From: JAQIBY01 sp034721855
Lineage (GTDB): Bacteria > Bacteroidota > Bacteroidia > Bacteroidales > ML635J-15
Length of the DNA stretch: 55,284 nt
Assembly: GCA_034721855.1 (NCBI GenBank)
Contig: JAYENB010000159.1
Location: 1-55,284, forward strand
Reading direction: 5' to 3'
Below are positions 36,796 through 44,968 of the stretch, piece after piece (the first letter of the stretch is position 1; every line of letters begins with the position of its first letter). Under the pieces are notes generated by a model. It was given only the letters and a program-made list of their open reading frames with translations. It made no database searches and was not told the origin of the DNA. The translations under genes were made by a program, and so were the position numbers.

Positions 36796-38243
36796 AACTG
36801 AAAATATATAAATGGTGTCCCTTGGGTTTGCATGTACATGCCTATCAGAAAAACAACCCCTGCATACAATACCCATCTTACCGGCCGGGTGTATTTTGTC
36901 CCAACTGCAGATATCGCAAAATCTCCTTGCCTTCCCCGCCATTCTACAATCAGAAAAATCACCAGTAACATAACAATTGGCAGGGCTTTTGCCATACCGG
37001 CAAAACGAGGTGTGGCAAATGTCCCGTTTGTAAAAATTCCGCCCAGGTACTGAATGGCATGTGGCAGGTTTTCTGCCCTGAAAAACACCCAGGCAAAAAC
37101 CGTCAATAAAAAAGTAACCAGCATCCTGGAAAATTCACGTAAGCTTGGCAAATTCTTACCTTGTGCCACAATTTCCATGTGTTTCCGGTTCTTTTTGGAT
37201 AGCAATAGTGGCAAGAAAAACAACGCATTCAGGGCTCCCCAAATGATAAACGTCCAATTAGCTCCGTGCCAAAAGCCGCTGACAATAAAAATAATGAATG
37301 TGTTTCTGATTTGCATCCATTTACTGCCCCTGCTCCCTCCGAGTGGTATATACACATAATCCCTGAACCAGGTTGAAAGGGATATATGCCAGCGACGCCA
37401 AAATTCTGCAATGTCGCGTGAAAAGTACGGAAACGCAAAATTGCGCATCAGGTTAAAACCAAACAGGCGGGCTGTACCTATAGCAATATCAGAATATCCA
37501 GAAAAATCCCCGTATATCTGGAACGTAAAAAACAACACGCCCAAAAACAAAGTGCTCCCGTTCATTACATCTGAATGCGCAAAAATATGATCGGCAAATT
37601 GGGCGCAATTGTCAGCAATCACAATTTTTTTGAACAACCCCCACAAAATCTGCCGCATCCCGGACACCGCTTTTTCATAATCGAAATGCCTTTTCCTGAA
37701 AAATTGAGGCAGTAAATTGGTAGCCCGTTCAATAGGGCCTGCTACAAGCTGTGGGAAAAAACTCACAAATGCAGCAAAAGCAATAAATCGCCTCGTGGGC
37801 TGCATCTTCCGGCGATACACATCGATGGTATAACTCAGTGTCTGAAAGGTGTAAAAACTGATGCCCACCGGAAGAATGATGTTAAGCGATCGTCCCTGAA
37901 GCTCATATCCGAAAAAGGAAAAAGCAGCAACAAAATTATCGACAAAAAAATTGAAATATTTAAAAAAGCCCAGAAATCCCAAATTGACCAGGATACTTGT
38001 TAACAAAAGCAATTTACGTTTTGTTTTTCCTTCTTGTTTTTCCAGCCTCAGTCCAACAGTAAAATCCACTAAGGTGCTGAATACAATCAACGACAGGAAA
38101 CGCCAGTCCCACCAGCCATAAAACACATAACTGGCTACCACGATCAGCAGATTCTGCAGTTTTAGGTTTTTGTTGGTAACAAACCAATACAACACAAAAA
38201 CCAGCGGCAAAAATATGGCAAAGTCCAGCGAATTAAACAGCAT
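36792..38243 (-). CDS. MBOAT family O-acyltransferase (AlgI-like)
   Basis: The protein has 483 residues and about 11-12 membrane helices. MBOAT signatures: FGFNLMRNFAFPYFSRDIAEFWRRWH split around the conserved His286 (RRWHISLS), then the catalytic His326 in GFWHGANW. LAGP-type VAGPIERA is near 168. It should bring acetyl or another acyl group across the inner membrane for O-acylation of an exported polysaccharide or other cell-surface acceptor, with the SGNH protein downstream as partner. It has its own minus-strand promoter (TACTTTTG, 38323-38316). The stop codon is contributed by the end of the TTAA element, so the final residues may differ from the ancestral C-terminus. Confidence 0.9.
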   Translation of the reverse strand: MLFNSLDFAIFLPLVFVLYWFVTNKNLKLQNLLIVVASYVFYGWWDWRFLSLIVFSTLVDFTVGLRLEKQEGKTKRKLLLLTSILVNLGFLGFFKYFNFFVDNFVAAFSFFGYELQGRSLNIILPVGISFYTFQTLSYTIDVYRRKMQPTRRFIAFAAFVSFFPQLVAGPIERATNLLPQFFRKRHFDYEKAVSGMRQILWGLFKKIVIADNCAQFADHIFAHSDVMNGSTLFLGVLFFTFQIYGDFSGYSDIAIGTARLFGFNLMRNFAFPYFSRDIAEFWRRWHISLSTWFRDYVYIPLGGSRGSKWMQIRNTFIIFIVSGFWHGANWTFIIWGALNALFFLPLLLSKKNRKHMEIVAQGKNLPSLREFSRMLVTFLLTVFAWVFFRAENLPHAIQYLGGIFTNGTFATPRFAGMAKALPIVMLLVIFLIVEWRGRQGDFAISAVGTKYTRPVRWVLYAGVVFLIGMYMQTQGTPFIYFQF

Positions 38244-38985
38244 TTTTTTGCTTTTATCGTCAATCCCCCTGTTGATTTTGCATATTCAGGGGCAAACGGA
38301 TTTCATTTTAGTTGCCAAAAGTAATAAAATTCGTATTCTTCGCATTCAAAAGATGAAAGGAATGAATTACAGAAAAGATAACTACTCAGTGCTAAAATAA
38401 AAAAAACCTTAACTATTCAGCCGCATACAATTGATACCGACTGTTACCGCTAAGACGCTGAGACGCAAAGAAAGAAACAAAATTGCCTGTTGTAGGCAAA
38501 CGGCGGTCAGTGAAATGAACTAAAAAAGATAAATTGGTCGCATAGACAGTTAACAACGGTTGTTTTGAACCATATAAGGATTATAAGGTCATATAAGTTT
38601 TTCTTATAATCCCTTATATGCCTTATATGGTTTGATTATTTTAGGTTAAATATGGTTGCGATAAATCTTATTTCATAGAACACTGATTTCTAATAAGTAA
38701 CCGATTTTAACCATTAGTAACATTTTTTAACCCCGTAGAAAATTTTTCAACGAGGTTAACCGTTGTTAACAAATTTAAAACCTTTGCAACCTTGCCCGGC
38801 AACAGACGGGTCTGCGACTTTGCGGTGAGGAGCTACTTTTGTTGATACTGATTAGTTACGAAATACCAACGATTCCATTTGCATTAAAAAACAAAGCGCT
38901 ATTCAGGATAAACTCACCTGAGACCTGCAGATGTGAAAGCCCTGTAAACAAAAAACCGGATATCTGCATAACATCCGGCGGTAAG
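38244..38985. repeat. Repeat-rich intergenic region with composite element copy A
   Basis: No gene in 742 bases. The MBOAT promoter TACTTTTG is at 38323-38316 (minus). About 38442-38470 holds octamers on the minus strand (GCGTCTCA GCGTCTTA) ending GCGGTAAC. The composite element runs 38568-38859: an inverted ATAAG/CTTAT repeat (38568-38632), TAAC motifs at exact 10-bp spacing (38698, 38708, 38718, 38728, then 38757 and 38767 after a 29-bp hairpin-bearing insertion), the module CTTGCCCGGCAACAGACGGG (38791-38810) and GCGACTTT GCGGTGAG. The tRNA terminator follows. Confidence 0.8.
38950..38978 (-). terminator. tRNA-Arg terminator
   Basis: On the minus strand CCGGAT (38978-38973) and ATCCGG (38961-38956) form a stem followed by six T residues (38955-38950), just past the 3' end of the tRNA gene. 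Confidence 0.75.
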
Positions 38986-39060
38986 TGATCCAGCCAGGGC
39001 TCGAACCTGGGACCTACGGCTTAGAAGGCCGTTGCTCTAATCCAACTGAGCTACTGGACC
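38986..39060 (-). tRNA. tRNA-Arg (anticodon TCT)
   Basis: The 75-nt minus-strand sequence folds as a cloverleaf. The acceptor stem GGTCCAG pairs with CTGGATC and the discriminator is A. The D-arm contains AGCTCAGTTGG; the anticodon arm is ACGGC-CTTCTAA-GCCGT with anticodon TCT, decoding AGA; the T-arm contains GGTTCGAGCC. The 3' CCA is not encoded. A rho-independent terminator follows. There is no integrase or direct repeat of the 3' end nearby, so I see no sign that it serves as an attachment site. Confidence 0.95.
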
Positions 39061-39111
39061 ATTGTTTATTTTCGAAGGGCAAAGATACAAAAATGATATC
39101 ATTTGCAAATT

Positions 39112-39765
39112 TTATTTGGCTATAAAATCCGCACAAAAACGTTGCTCCTCTACTTTCATTCCGTCCCGTAAATGCAGGGTATGATATCCCAACGACTGAG
39201 CGGTTTTTATGTTTTCTGCATTGTCATCAATAAAAAGGGTTTGTGCCGGAACCACTTCGGTTTGTTTCTGCATCAAAAAGAATATTTCCGAATCCGGTTT
39301 CCTTACTCCCATCTGATGAGAAAGAAACATGCGCTCAAAAAAAGCACTTAATCCATCCCGGCAAAACCGTTGCTTTATTTGCTGATTATAAGACCTGAAA
39401 TGAATGCTGTTTGTGTTGCTGAGCAAGAACAATCGACATGATTTTGATAATTTTTTTAGCATCTCAATGGTTGCAGGCCTGAATTCAAGTATAATCGTAT
39501 TCCATGCCTCATCAATTTGTTTATCCGTCCAGGGGATCCCGGAAATACGCCTCATCTCATCGCGGAAATATGCCTCGGAAATTTTACCGGTTTCCAGTAA
39601 ATTGAATAAATCTGTCTGCAACGTTTGATGATACATTGTGTCAAAATCTTTCAATCCAATTTTGGTAAACGCGTTCACAGGCGCATCAAAATCTATCGGC
39701 AACAACACCCGTCCCAAATCAAAAACGATGTTTTTATAGCGACTGTATATATTTTCTTTGATCAT
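39112..39765 (-). CDS. HAD-family phosphatase (YihX-like)
   Basis: The protein has 217 residues in the cytoplasm. HAD motif I is IVFDLGRVLLPIDF with nucleophile Asp16; the usual second Asp is replaced by Gly (DxG), as in the YihX-like subgroup. Motif II LLSNTNSIH, motif III KPDSEIF and motif IV LFIDDNAENI are complete. Members dephosphorylate sugar phosphates such as glucose-1-phosphate or related small metabolites; the substrate here is unknown. The helical cap lies between motifs I and II, about residues 25-105. The gene lies just upstream of tRNA-Arg in the same direction and diverges from a small Zn-ribbon protein gene. Confidence 0.9.
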   Translation of the reverse strand: MIKENIYSRYKNIVFDLGRVLLPIDFDAPVNAFTKIGLKDFDTMYHQTLQTDLFNLLETGKISEAYFRDEMRRISGIPWTDKQIDEAWNTIILEFRPATIEMLKKLSKSCRLFLLSNTNSIHFRSYNQQIKQRFCRDGLSAFFERMFLSHQMGVRKPDSEIFFLMQKQTEVVPAQTLFIDDNAENIKTAQSLGYHTLHLRDGMKVEEQRFCADFIAK

Positions 39766-39831
39766 GAGAACAAAGAAAATTATTAATTTTTTGCTTTCAA
39801 AAGATTGTTTTGTATCTTAATACTTTCATTT

Positions 39832-40362
39832 ATGGACAAGCCTGTAATCACATACTGGATAGACCTTTACAACCGCATCAAAAGGTTAGAAAAAATAGAT
39901 GAAGGATTCCGTCGTTCTGACATGCCCCCTCCTTTTTCATTTACAGACTGGGAAAATGAAAACTTCATGTCACTCATTGAAGGCGATGAGACCAAGATTT
40001 TTTTTGAAGTCCTGCTTCAACGTGTACGCATCATGCAAAAACCGTATGAATACAACTTTCGTTGCGACAGCCCCAGCATAGCCAGGTTCATGAGAATGAG
40101 GTTAACTCCCGAATCCGACAACCTGATGCGCTTTGATATTTTTCTTGACAACGAAGAACACAGCCTTCCCGACATCCGATTTTACCAGGGAGATACAGAT
40201 TCTATTAAACGTTGTTCCATTTGCAACAAGCTTAAATCGGGGCATAAATGGGTGGACATGAAAGATGAAAACATTTTTTACAAAGATACCATCACCACCT
40301 GCCCCGTGGATTATACCGTTTGCCCTGACTGCATTCAAAAGTTACCCGGAACAAACTTTTAA
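39832..40362 (+). CDS. Small sensor-like protein with Cys4 motif
   Basis: The protein has 176 residues. The N-terminal part is helical (ITYWIDLYNRIKRLEKI), and the middle is a mixed alpha/beta region reminiscent of a PAS-like domain (RMRLTPESDNLMRFDIFLDN). The C-terminus holds two CxxC pairs, Cys128/131 (CSICNKLKSGHKWVD) and Cys164/167 (YTVCPDCIQKL). This pattern, CxxCKK…W…CPDC, is familiar as a tail on bacterial sensory and GAF/PAS proteins, where it may bind zinc. Here it is free-standing, with no kinase or regulator next to it. ATG 39832 is chosen over 39805 because it starts the helical region. Confidence 0.6.
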   Translation: MDKPVITYWIDLYNRIKRLEKIDEGFRRSDMPPPFSFTDWENENFMSLIEGDETKIFFEVLLQRVRIMQKPYEYNFRCDSPSIARFMRMRLTPESDNLMRFDIFLDNEEHSLPDIRFYQGDTDSIKRCSICNKLKSGHKWVDMKDENIFYKDTITTCPVDYTVCPDCIQKLPGTNF

Positions 40363-40507
40363 CTCGTTATTTTAAAAAATCACAAAATAATTTTGCGATT
40401 AATTTTTATTAAATTATCTTTGGTTTTGTCTAAAATATAGTTTTTAGACTGAACTCATAGATAGAATGAAAAAAGAAAAAATATTTTTAGAATAAAATTT
40501 TAAAATT
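40363..40507. repeat. Short inverted repeat GTCTAAAA…TTTTTAGAC
   Basis: GTCTAAAA and TTTTTAGAC (about 40428-40449) form a short hairpin continuing into ACTGAAC. This is the same end sequence (TTCAGTCTAAAAA on the minus strand) as in the 12.25-kb and 25.24-kb elements. It lies upstream of the frameshifted T9SS cargo gene. Confidence 0.45.
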
Positions 40508-41735
40508 ATGAAGAAGTATATGTTTTTTAGTTTTTGTCCTGTTATTCAATGGGACTGCAATATTTGTTTCCGCACAAACCGATATCCCGGGCGGGAATGT
40601 AAGTGGCACATGGAATAGTTCCGGATCTCCTTATAACATTCAGGGTTCTGTAATGGTGCCTGATGGACAAACTCTCACCATTGAGTCGGGTGTAGAAGTA
40701 ATTTTCCAAGACCCCTTCAAACTGAATGTACAGGGGAGTGTGCTTGCCAATGGTACTGCATCGGATACAATTACTGCCGCGGACACCACCAATGGCTGGC
40801 ATAGAATATGTTTTGACAATACACCTGCAACAAACGACAGTTCCAAATTTTTCTATTGTAAAGTACAATATAGTAGAGCCACTGGTACATCACCGGATAA
40901 TAGAGGCGGTGCATTCTACTTTGAAAACTTCTCCAAAGCAATTATTTCTAACTGCCGCATCTCAAACAACTCGGCTTCATCTGGCGGTGGAATTTATTGT
41001 TATGAATCCAGCAGTCCAATAATTACCAATAATACTATTTCCAACAACTCGGCTGATTATTGGGGCGGTGGAATTTGTTGTATTGATAACAGTAATCCCA
41101 CATTCAAAAATACCATTTTATGGGGTAACACATCGAGTACAAGCGGGGCACAGGTGTATTTGAACGATGAAAACAGTGACCCAAACTTTTACTTTTGCGA
41201 TGTGCAGGGTGGCACTGCGGCATTCGGGCTTAACGGTGTCTCTTATACTGGAAATTACGAAAATAATATTGATACCGACCCCTTGTTTATGTCGCCTTCA
41301 GCAGGCAGTGGCACGGGCTATAATGGATTAACTGCCGATTGGTCGTTGCAAAGCGGTTCGCCTTGCATAAATACAGGAACACCTGATACAACAGGGCTTA
41401 ATCTACCTGCAACGGATATTGCTGGTAATCCTCGGATTATTAATGATCGTGTGGATATAGGAGCGTATGAATATCAGGGACCTGGCTTTATTAATGAAGC
41501 TCAAAACACTTTTTCAATGAACATTTATCCCAAACCTGCAACAAACCATATACATATTGAATGCCAAACCGGAGGGGTAGTTTCTGTTTACAATTTACAA
41601 AGAAAAAACATCTTCACATGCCACCTGGAACATCAGCGGATAATCAACACAAGCAACTGGCCACGTGGTATGTATATTGTCACTTATTATTCTGATAACG
41701 GAAGTTTAAGCTCGCAAAAGCTAATTTTACAATGA
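40508..41735 (+). pseudogene. Choice-of-anchor/beta-helix T9SS cargo, frameshifted in the signal peptide
   Basis: ATG 40508 starts MKKYMFF, but a T6 run (40523-40528) puts the rest out of frame. With five T the peptide reads MKKYMFLVFVLLFNG, then TAIFVSAQT, a perfect signal sequence that joins the long downstream frame. No ATG precedes 40653 in the downstream frame, and that Met lies well inside the mature protein. The body has parallel beta-helix repeats (ISNCRISNNSASSGGGIYC, TNNTISNNSADYWGGGI) and a choice-of-anchor-Q-like block (SPCINTGTPD… DIAGNPR… DIGAYEYQG). The T9SS domain reads YPKPATN where YPNPATN is usual, suggesting further drift. Phase variation, decay or a sequencing indel are all possible. 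Confidence 0.8.
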
Positions 41736-41739
41736 GGCA

Positions 41740-43680
41740 TCATTGGCAATACTTCTCAATGACATCAAAGGCTTTATCCATACCGGCTCCGGCTGCATTG
41801 CTCAGATCTATGCATGCCTTGTTCTTCTCTTTCAGGTAGAAATAGGTTAATCCCCGGTTAAAATACGCCTCTGTAAAATCCGGCCTGACATCAATTGCCT
41901 TTTCAAAATCATCAATCCCCGCCCAGTGATTCGATGTCAGTGAATAGGTATATGCACGGTTGAAATAAGCAAAAGCAAAGTCTTTATCATGTTTTATTGC
42001 CACTGTGTATGATTCCAGCGCATCTTTGTAATTTGGATTAACCTTGACATTCTCTTTTATGTCGGGTTTAAAAGTCCTGGTATATACCTCTTGCTCAGGG
42101 TTGATGTTTTCCATAAACAAACCCAGTAAAACCAGCGTATTTGCTTTTGAAAAATAAATGAGTGGATTATCAGGGGATATCTCAAAAGCCGTTTCATAAT
42201 CGTTCATTGCCTGGTTAAAGTTGCCTTGCAAGCTCAAAACACCCGCCCTGTACAGATAGTTTATTAAAGTTTCAGGATGAGATTCAATAACCACAGACAA
42301 TGAATCCGCCATGTGGGAAAGGCTTGCATCACTCAAAAGATGGATGTCATTGCTCAGCGCTATGGTTTTTTGATCAAACACCCCGTCAGGATACATGTCT
42401 TTTCCATAAGCATCATAATAGTTGTATGTAATGTTCCGGTTGTTGTCAGGCACCACAAAAAACACATATTCTGCACTGACTTCAGGCACAGCTTCATCCG
42501 CATCAGCATTAAAATCTGCACTCAAGCTTGTAAGGCGTTTCAATTCCATGCCCTGGCGGTATTTTAGGCTTTTGCTTTTCAGGGCATTGATGGCATTTAC
42601 GGATTCAGCCATGTTTCTGTCTCTTGCAGCCTCTTTCGGGCGATGGAGTTTATCTTTCACATAGGCCCTGTTTGTGTATGCATCGGCAAAATCGTGAAAC
42701 AACTCAATGCATTGATTGTAATCTGCAAGTGCACCTTTGTAATCTTTAATTTCCACTTTTAACCCGGCCCTGTTATACCATGCCAGGATGTGTTCAGGTT
42801 GCACTTTTAGCATTGTGGTGTAATCTCCGATGGCTTTCCTGAATTGTTTCAATTGACTGTAAACCACGGCCCGATTAAACAAAGCTGCTGTATTCAAGAG
42901 GTTTTTACGGAGAATATAATTCAGGTTATGCAATGCAGCGTCCCAGTTGGTATCTTCCATGTGCATTGCTGCACGCTGATAGTATGCGTAATAAAACGTT
43001 GAATCTACCGTAATGGCGTGTTCAATATAATACCGGGCGGAATCCCTGTGACCCATATCCTTGTAAGTCAATCCTTTCTGAACAATTACGCCGACATGGT
43101 CAGGTTGCAATTTCAACACCGAATTAAAATCATCCATGGCTGCTTTTACGTCATTATTTCCCCTGTATGCCATTCCCCTGACCATGTAAACCGCTACGTT
43201 GTTGAGCCCTTTTTCCAGTGCTTTGTTGCAATCATCAATGGCTTGTTGATATTGGTTGAGATACAACATGCTCACAGCCTTTTGAAACCATGCATAAGCA
43301 TCAGAATCATCCAGTTCAAGGGCTTTGTCGAAATCCTGTTTTGCCTGTTCATAATCCATCATCCTGTTGTTGATGACAGCCCTGTGCAACCACGCCTGCT
43401 GATAATCCGGGGCTTTATCAACGCATACCGAAAAATCTTTCAGTGCACCATGGTAATCTTCCAGCATGTAACGGGAATAACCCCGGTAAAAATAAGCATC
43501 GGGATTATCATCATCCATATCAATGTCATAGCTAAATAACTTTACCGCCTCTTTGTAATTTTCCTGCTGCAACTGAAACAATGCCCTTTCATAATAATTA
43601 TGCTGAAATTGCGAGATGGCACTGTTTGGGAAAAACAATTGCAAACACAAAAACAGCACGATATATCGCATTTTCAACAT
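41740..43680 (-). CDS. Secreted tetratricopeptide-repeat protein
   Basis: The protein has 646 residues. A signal peptide (MRYIVLFLCLQLFFPNSAIS) precedes at least ten TPR units: the first block at about 25-370 with near-perfect AxFNRAxxxxxxxxxxxAIxDY patterns, an interruption at about 370-480 (DADEAVPEVSAEYVFFVVPDNN) and a second block to the end. It is probably periplasmic or outer-membrane associated and serves as a protein-interaction scaffold; the partner is unknown. The start may be 43671. It is convergent with the frameshifted T9SS gene, with only 4 nt between the two stop codons. Confidence 0.85.
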   Translation of the reverse strand: MLKMRYIVLFLCLQLFFPNSAISQFQHNYYERALFQLQQENYKEAVKLFSYDIDMDDDNPDAYFYRGYSRYMLEDYHGALKDFSVCVDKAPDYQQAWLHRAVINNRMMDYEQAKQDFDKALELDDSDAYAWFQKAVSMLYLNQYQQAIDDCNKALEKGLNNVAVYMVRGMAYRGNNDVKAAMDDFNSVLKLQPDHVGVIVQKGLTYKDMGHRDSARYYIEHAITVDSTFYYAYYQRAAMHMEDTNWDAALHNLNYILRKNLLNTAALFNRAVVYSQLKQFRKAIGDYTTMLKVQPEHILAWYNRAGLKVEIKDYKGALADYNQCIELFHDFADAYTNRAYVKDKLHRPKEAARDRNMAESVNAINALKSKSLKYRQGMELKRLTSLSADFNADADEAVPEVSAEYVFFVVPDNNRNITYNYYDAYGKDMYPDGVFDQKTIALSNDIHLLSDASLSHMADSLSVVIESHPETLINYLYRAGVLSLQGNFNQAMNDYETAFEISPDNPLIYFSKANTLVLLGLFMENINPEQEVYTRTFKPDIKENVKVNPNYKDALESYTVAIKHDKDFAFAYFNRAYTYSLTSNHWAGIDDFEKAIDVRPDFTEAYFNRGLTYFYLKEKNKACIDLSNAAGAGMDKAFDVIEKYCQ

Positions 43681-43869
43681 TCAAAAATTTTAACGCTAAG
43701 GTATGAAAAATATTTCACTGCGGAAATATGCCCGGCTATATATTGTCAAAATATCTGTTTTGGGAAAAGCACTTAATCGCGGCATGAAATTTATACTCTG
43801 TTGAGCGCTGGTGGTTTTTTGTAAATAAATTTTCCAGTAATCATGCAGAGATTTCTTTTTCCTTTTGCT

Positions 43870-44017
43870 TTAAAGTTTTAGTTTATCCGGACTTTGCCTG
43901 GTATCAAACAAAGCGACAATCCGTACTGAATCTTTCAAAATATCATAATAAATCGAGTATTGATTTTAAATCAGTTTTGGCTCTTTGTGACCAAATAACT
44001 TTAGAGATATTTTTCAT
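43870..44017 (-). pseudogene. ParE/RelE-type toxin remnant with internal deletion
   Basis: On the minus strand ATG 44017 overlaps the antitoxin stop and encodes MKNISKVIWSQRAKTDLKSI, the standard ParE/RelE N-terminus, before running to a stop at 43943. In another frame immediately after, QYSIYYDILKDSVRIVALF then DTRQSPDKL closes at TAA 43872-43870, the standard C-terminus. About 45 central residues of the usual 95 are missing and the frame shifts at the junction. The toxin cannot be functional. Confidence 0.75.
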
Positions 44018-44229
44018 AAAGCTCTCTTATTTCTGAATGGTCATAAAATTTGTTCGCAGAAAGGTCTTGCAAGCCTTCTTCAATTGCGTCTCTTTCTGCT
44101 TGACTTATTTCGTTCCACCAGTCTTCATTTTCTGCTAGTTTCATGAGTTTGTCAAAAAGCTGATTGTCGCAGATTTTTGTAATCCACTCAACACTCAATT
44201 AAATGATATTTTTTCGTTTGAATATCCAT
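44001..44229 (-). pseudogene. Antitoxin of a decayed ParDE/RelBE-like module, frameshifted by a 7-bp duplication
   Basis: ATG 44229 begins MDIQTKKYHLIE. The rest (WITKICDNQLFDKLMKLAEN, then EDWWNEISQAERDAIEEGL) lies in another frame. The break coincides with an exact tandem duplication of 7 bp (CACTCAA twice, plus strand 44185-44198). Removing one copy restores …HLIEWITKICD…, the expected form of this Bacteroidota addiction-module antitoxin (DWW-EIS-AE—I–GL pattern). A TTG at 44198 could still start the second frame, giving a 65-residue protein lacking the N-terminus. Confidence 0.75.
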
Positions 44230-44249
44230 TGCAATTTCTTTTTACAAAT

Positions 44250-44489
44250 TTAAGGATTTTTTTGTTCCTGTTGAAAAGCTTTTAAGCAATATGCATTGAG
44301 TATCAAATTTATGTGTTTGACTTTCGCGGTCGGTTTCTCTCCACTTGCACCCAACTCAACAATTAAAAGCATAAAAACAGGGAAAGTGGTGATTAAGTAA
44401 ATTTCATTTCCGGAAAAATTCAATGCGTAGAAAATAACTAACGAATTGCTTTTCATATCAGCAAACCAATCCTTCATTCCATTCACCAT
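44250..44489 (-). CDS. Doubtful small ORF
   Basis: A 79-codon frame overlaps the end of the HsdR_N-like gene by 7 nt. It has one hydrophobic stretch (IYLITTFPVFMLLIVELGAS) but no motif, no family resemblance and no promoter. It fills the gap between the dead antitoxin and the HsdR_N-like gene and may be chance. Confidence 0.2.
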   Translation of the reverse strand: MVNGMKDWFADMKSNSLVIFYALNFSGNEIYLITTFPVFMLLIVELGASGEKPTAKVKHINLILNAYCLKAFQQEQKNP

Positions 44490-44932
44490 GCTGAATAATC
44501 CGGCAAATCTTCCATAAAACTCAATTTCCCTGCTTCATGATCAACATAACAAACATAATGCTTCAACCCATTGCTGACAAACAAATATGGTACTTTAAAA
44601 GCAATGTTGTACCCTGCAATTTGTTGAAAAACAGCCTGACTTACCTTTACTGAAGGGGATTTGCATTCCACCAGCATCACCGGATTGCCTGTTTTATCAT
44701 ACACCAATGCATCATAACGTCTTTTTAACCCATGTACCCTGATTTCTTTTTCCAGCGCAATTAATCCGGGAGGCACCTGTTTATGATGAATGAAATATTG
44801 CATCAGATTTTGACGAACCCATTCTTCAGGTGTACAAACAAGCCATTTCCTGCGTACAGCATCAAAAATCATGGTTTTGTCACCACGTTTTTCCAATTTG
44901 AATTCAAAATATGGTAAATTAAGTGCCTTCAT
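44483..44932 (-). CDS. HsdR N-terminal-like nuclease-fold protein
   Basis: The protein has 149 residues. A PD-(D/E)xK core is visible: Glu near 62, Asp74 in RRYDALVYD and Glu89-x-Lys91 in VMLVECKSP, followed by the QxxxY-like QQIAGYN. This is the HSDR_N_2 type, stand-alone in many Bacteroidota and annotated after the type I restriction subunit although no HsdM/HsdS genes are present. Enzymatic activity and role are unknown; nucleic-acid maintenance is a guess. It diverges from the AMP nucleosidase gene, and the two promoters interleave. Confidence 0.85.
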   Translation of the reverse strand: MKALNLPYFEFKLEKRGDKTMIFDAVRRKWLVCTPEEWVRQNLMQYFIHHKQVPPGLIALEKEIRVHGLKRRYDALVYDKTGNPVMLVECKSPSVKVSQAVFQQIAGYNIAFKVPYLFVSNGLKHYVCYVDHEAGKLSFMEDLPDYSAW

Positions 44933-44936
44933 TTAT

Positions 44937-44954
44937 TACCTTTGCACAAATGTA
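44937..44954. promoter_or_regulatory. Face-to-face promoter pair between HsdR_N-like gene and amn
   Basis: Plus strand TACCTTTG (44937-44944) drives amn (ATG 44969). Minus strand TACATTTG (44954-44947) drives the HsdR_N-like gene (ATG 44932). Both match TAnnTTTG exactly and are only 2 bp apart. Each expected start site falls within the other's -7 element, so polymerases should exclude each other. Confidence 0.6.
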
Positions 44955-44968
44955 AAAAATTAATTGTG

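Noticed and set aside
36720..36968. 82-codon plus-strand ORF near the MBOAT gene
   Set aside because: It straddles the TTAA element and the antisense of the MBOAT gene.
38986..39060. tRNA-Arg as integration site of a genomic island
   Set aside because: No integrase and no direct repeat of the tRNA 3' end were found in the flanks within the window.
44483..44932. Type I restriction system
   Set aside because: Only an HsdR_N-like domain is present; there are no motor, methyltransferase or specificity genes.
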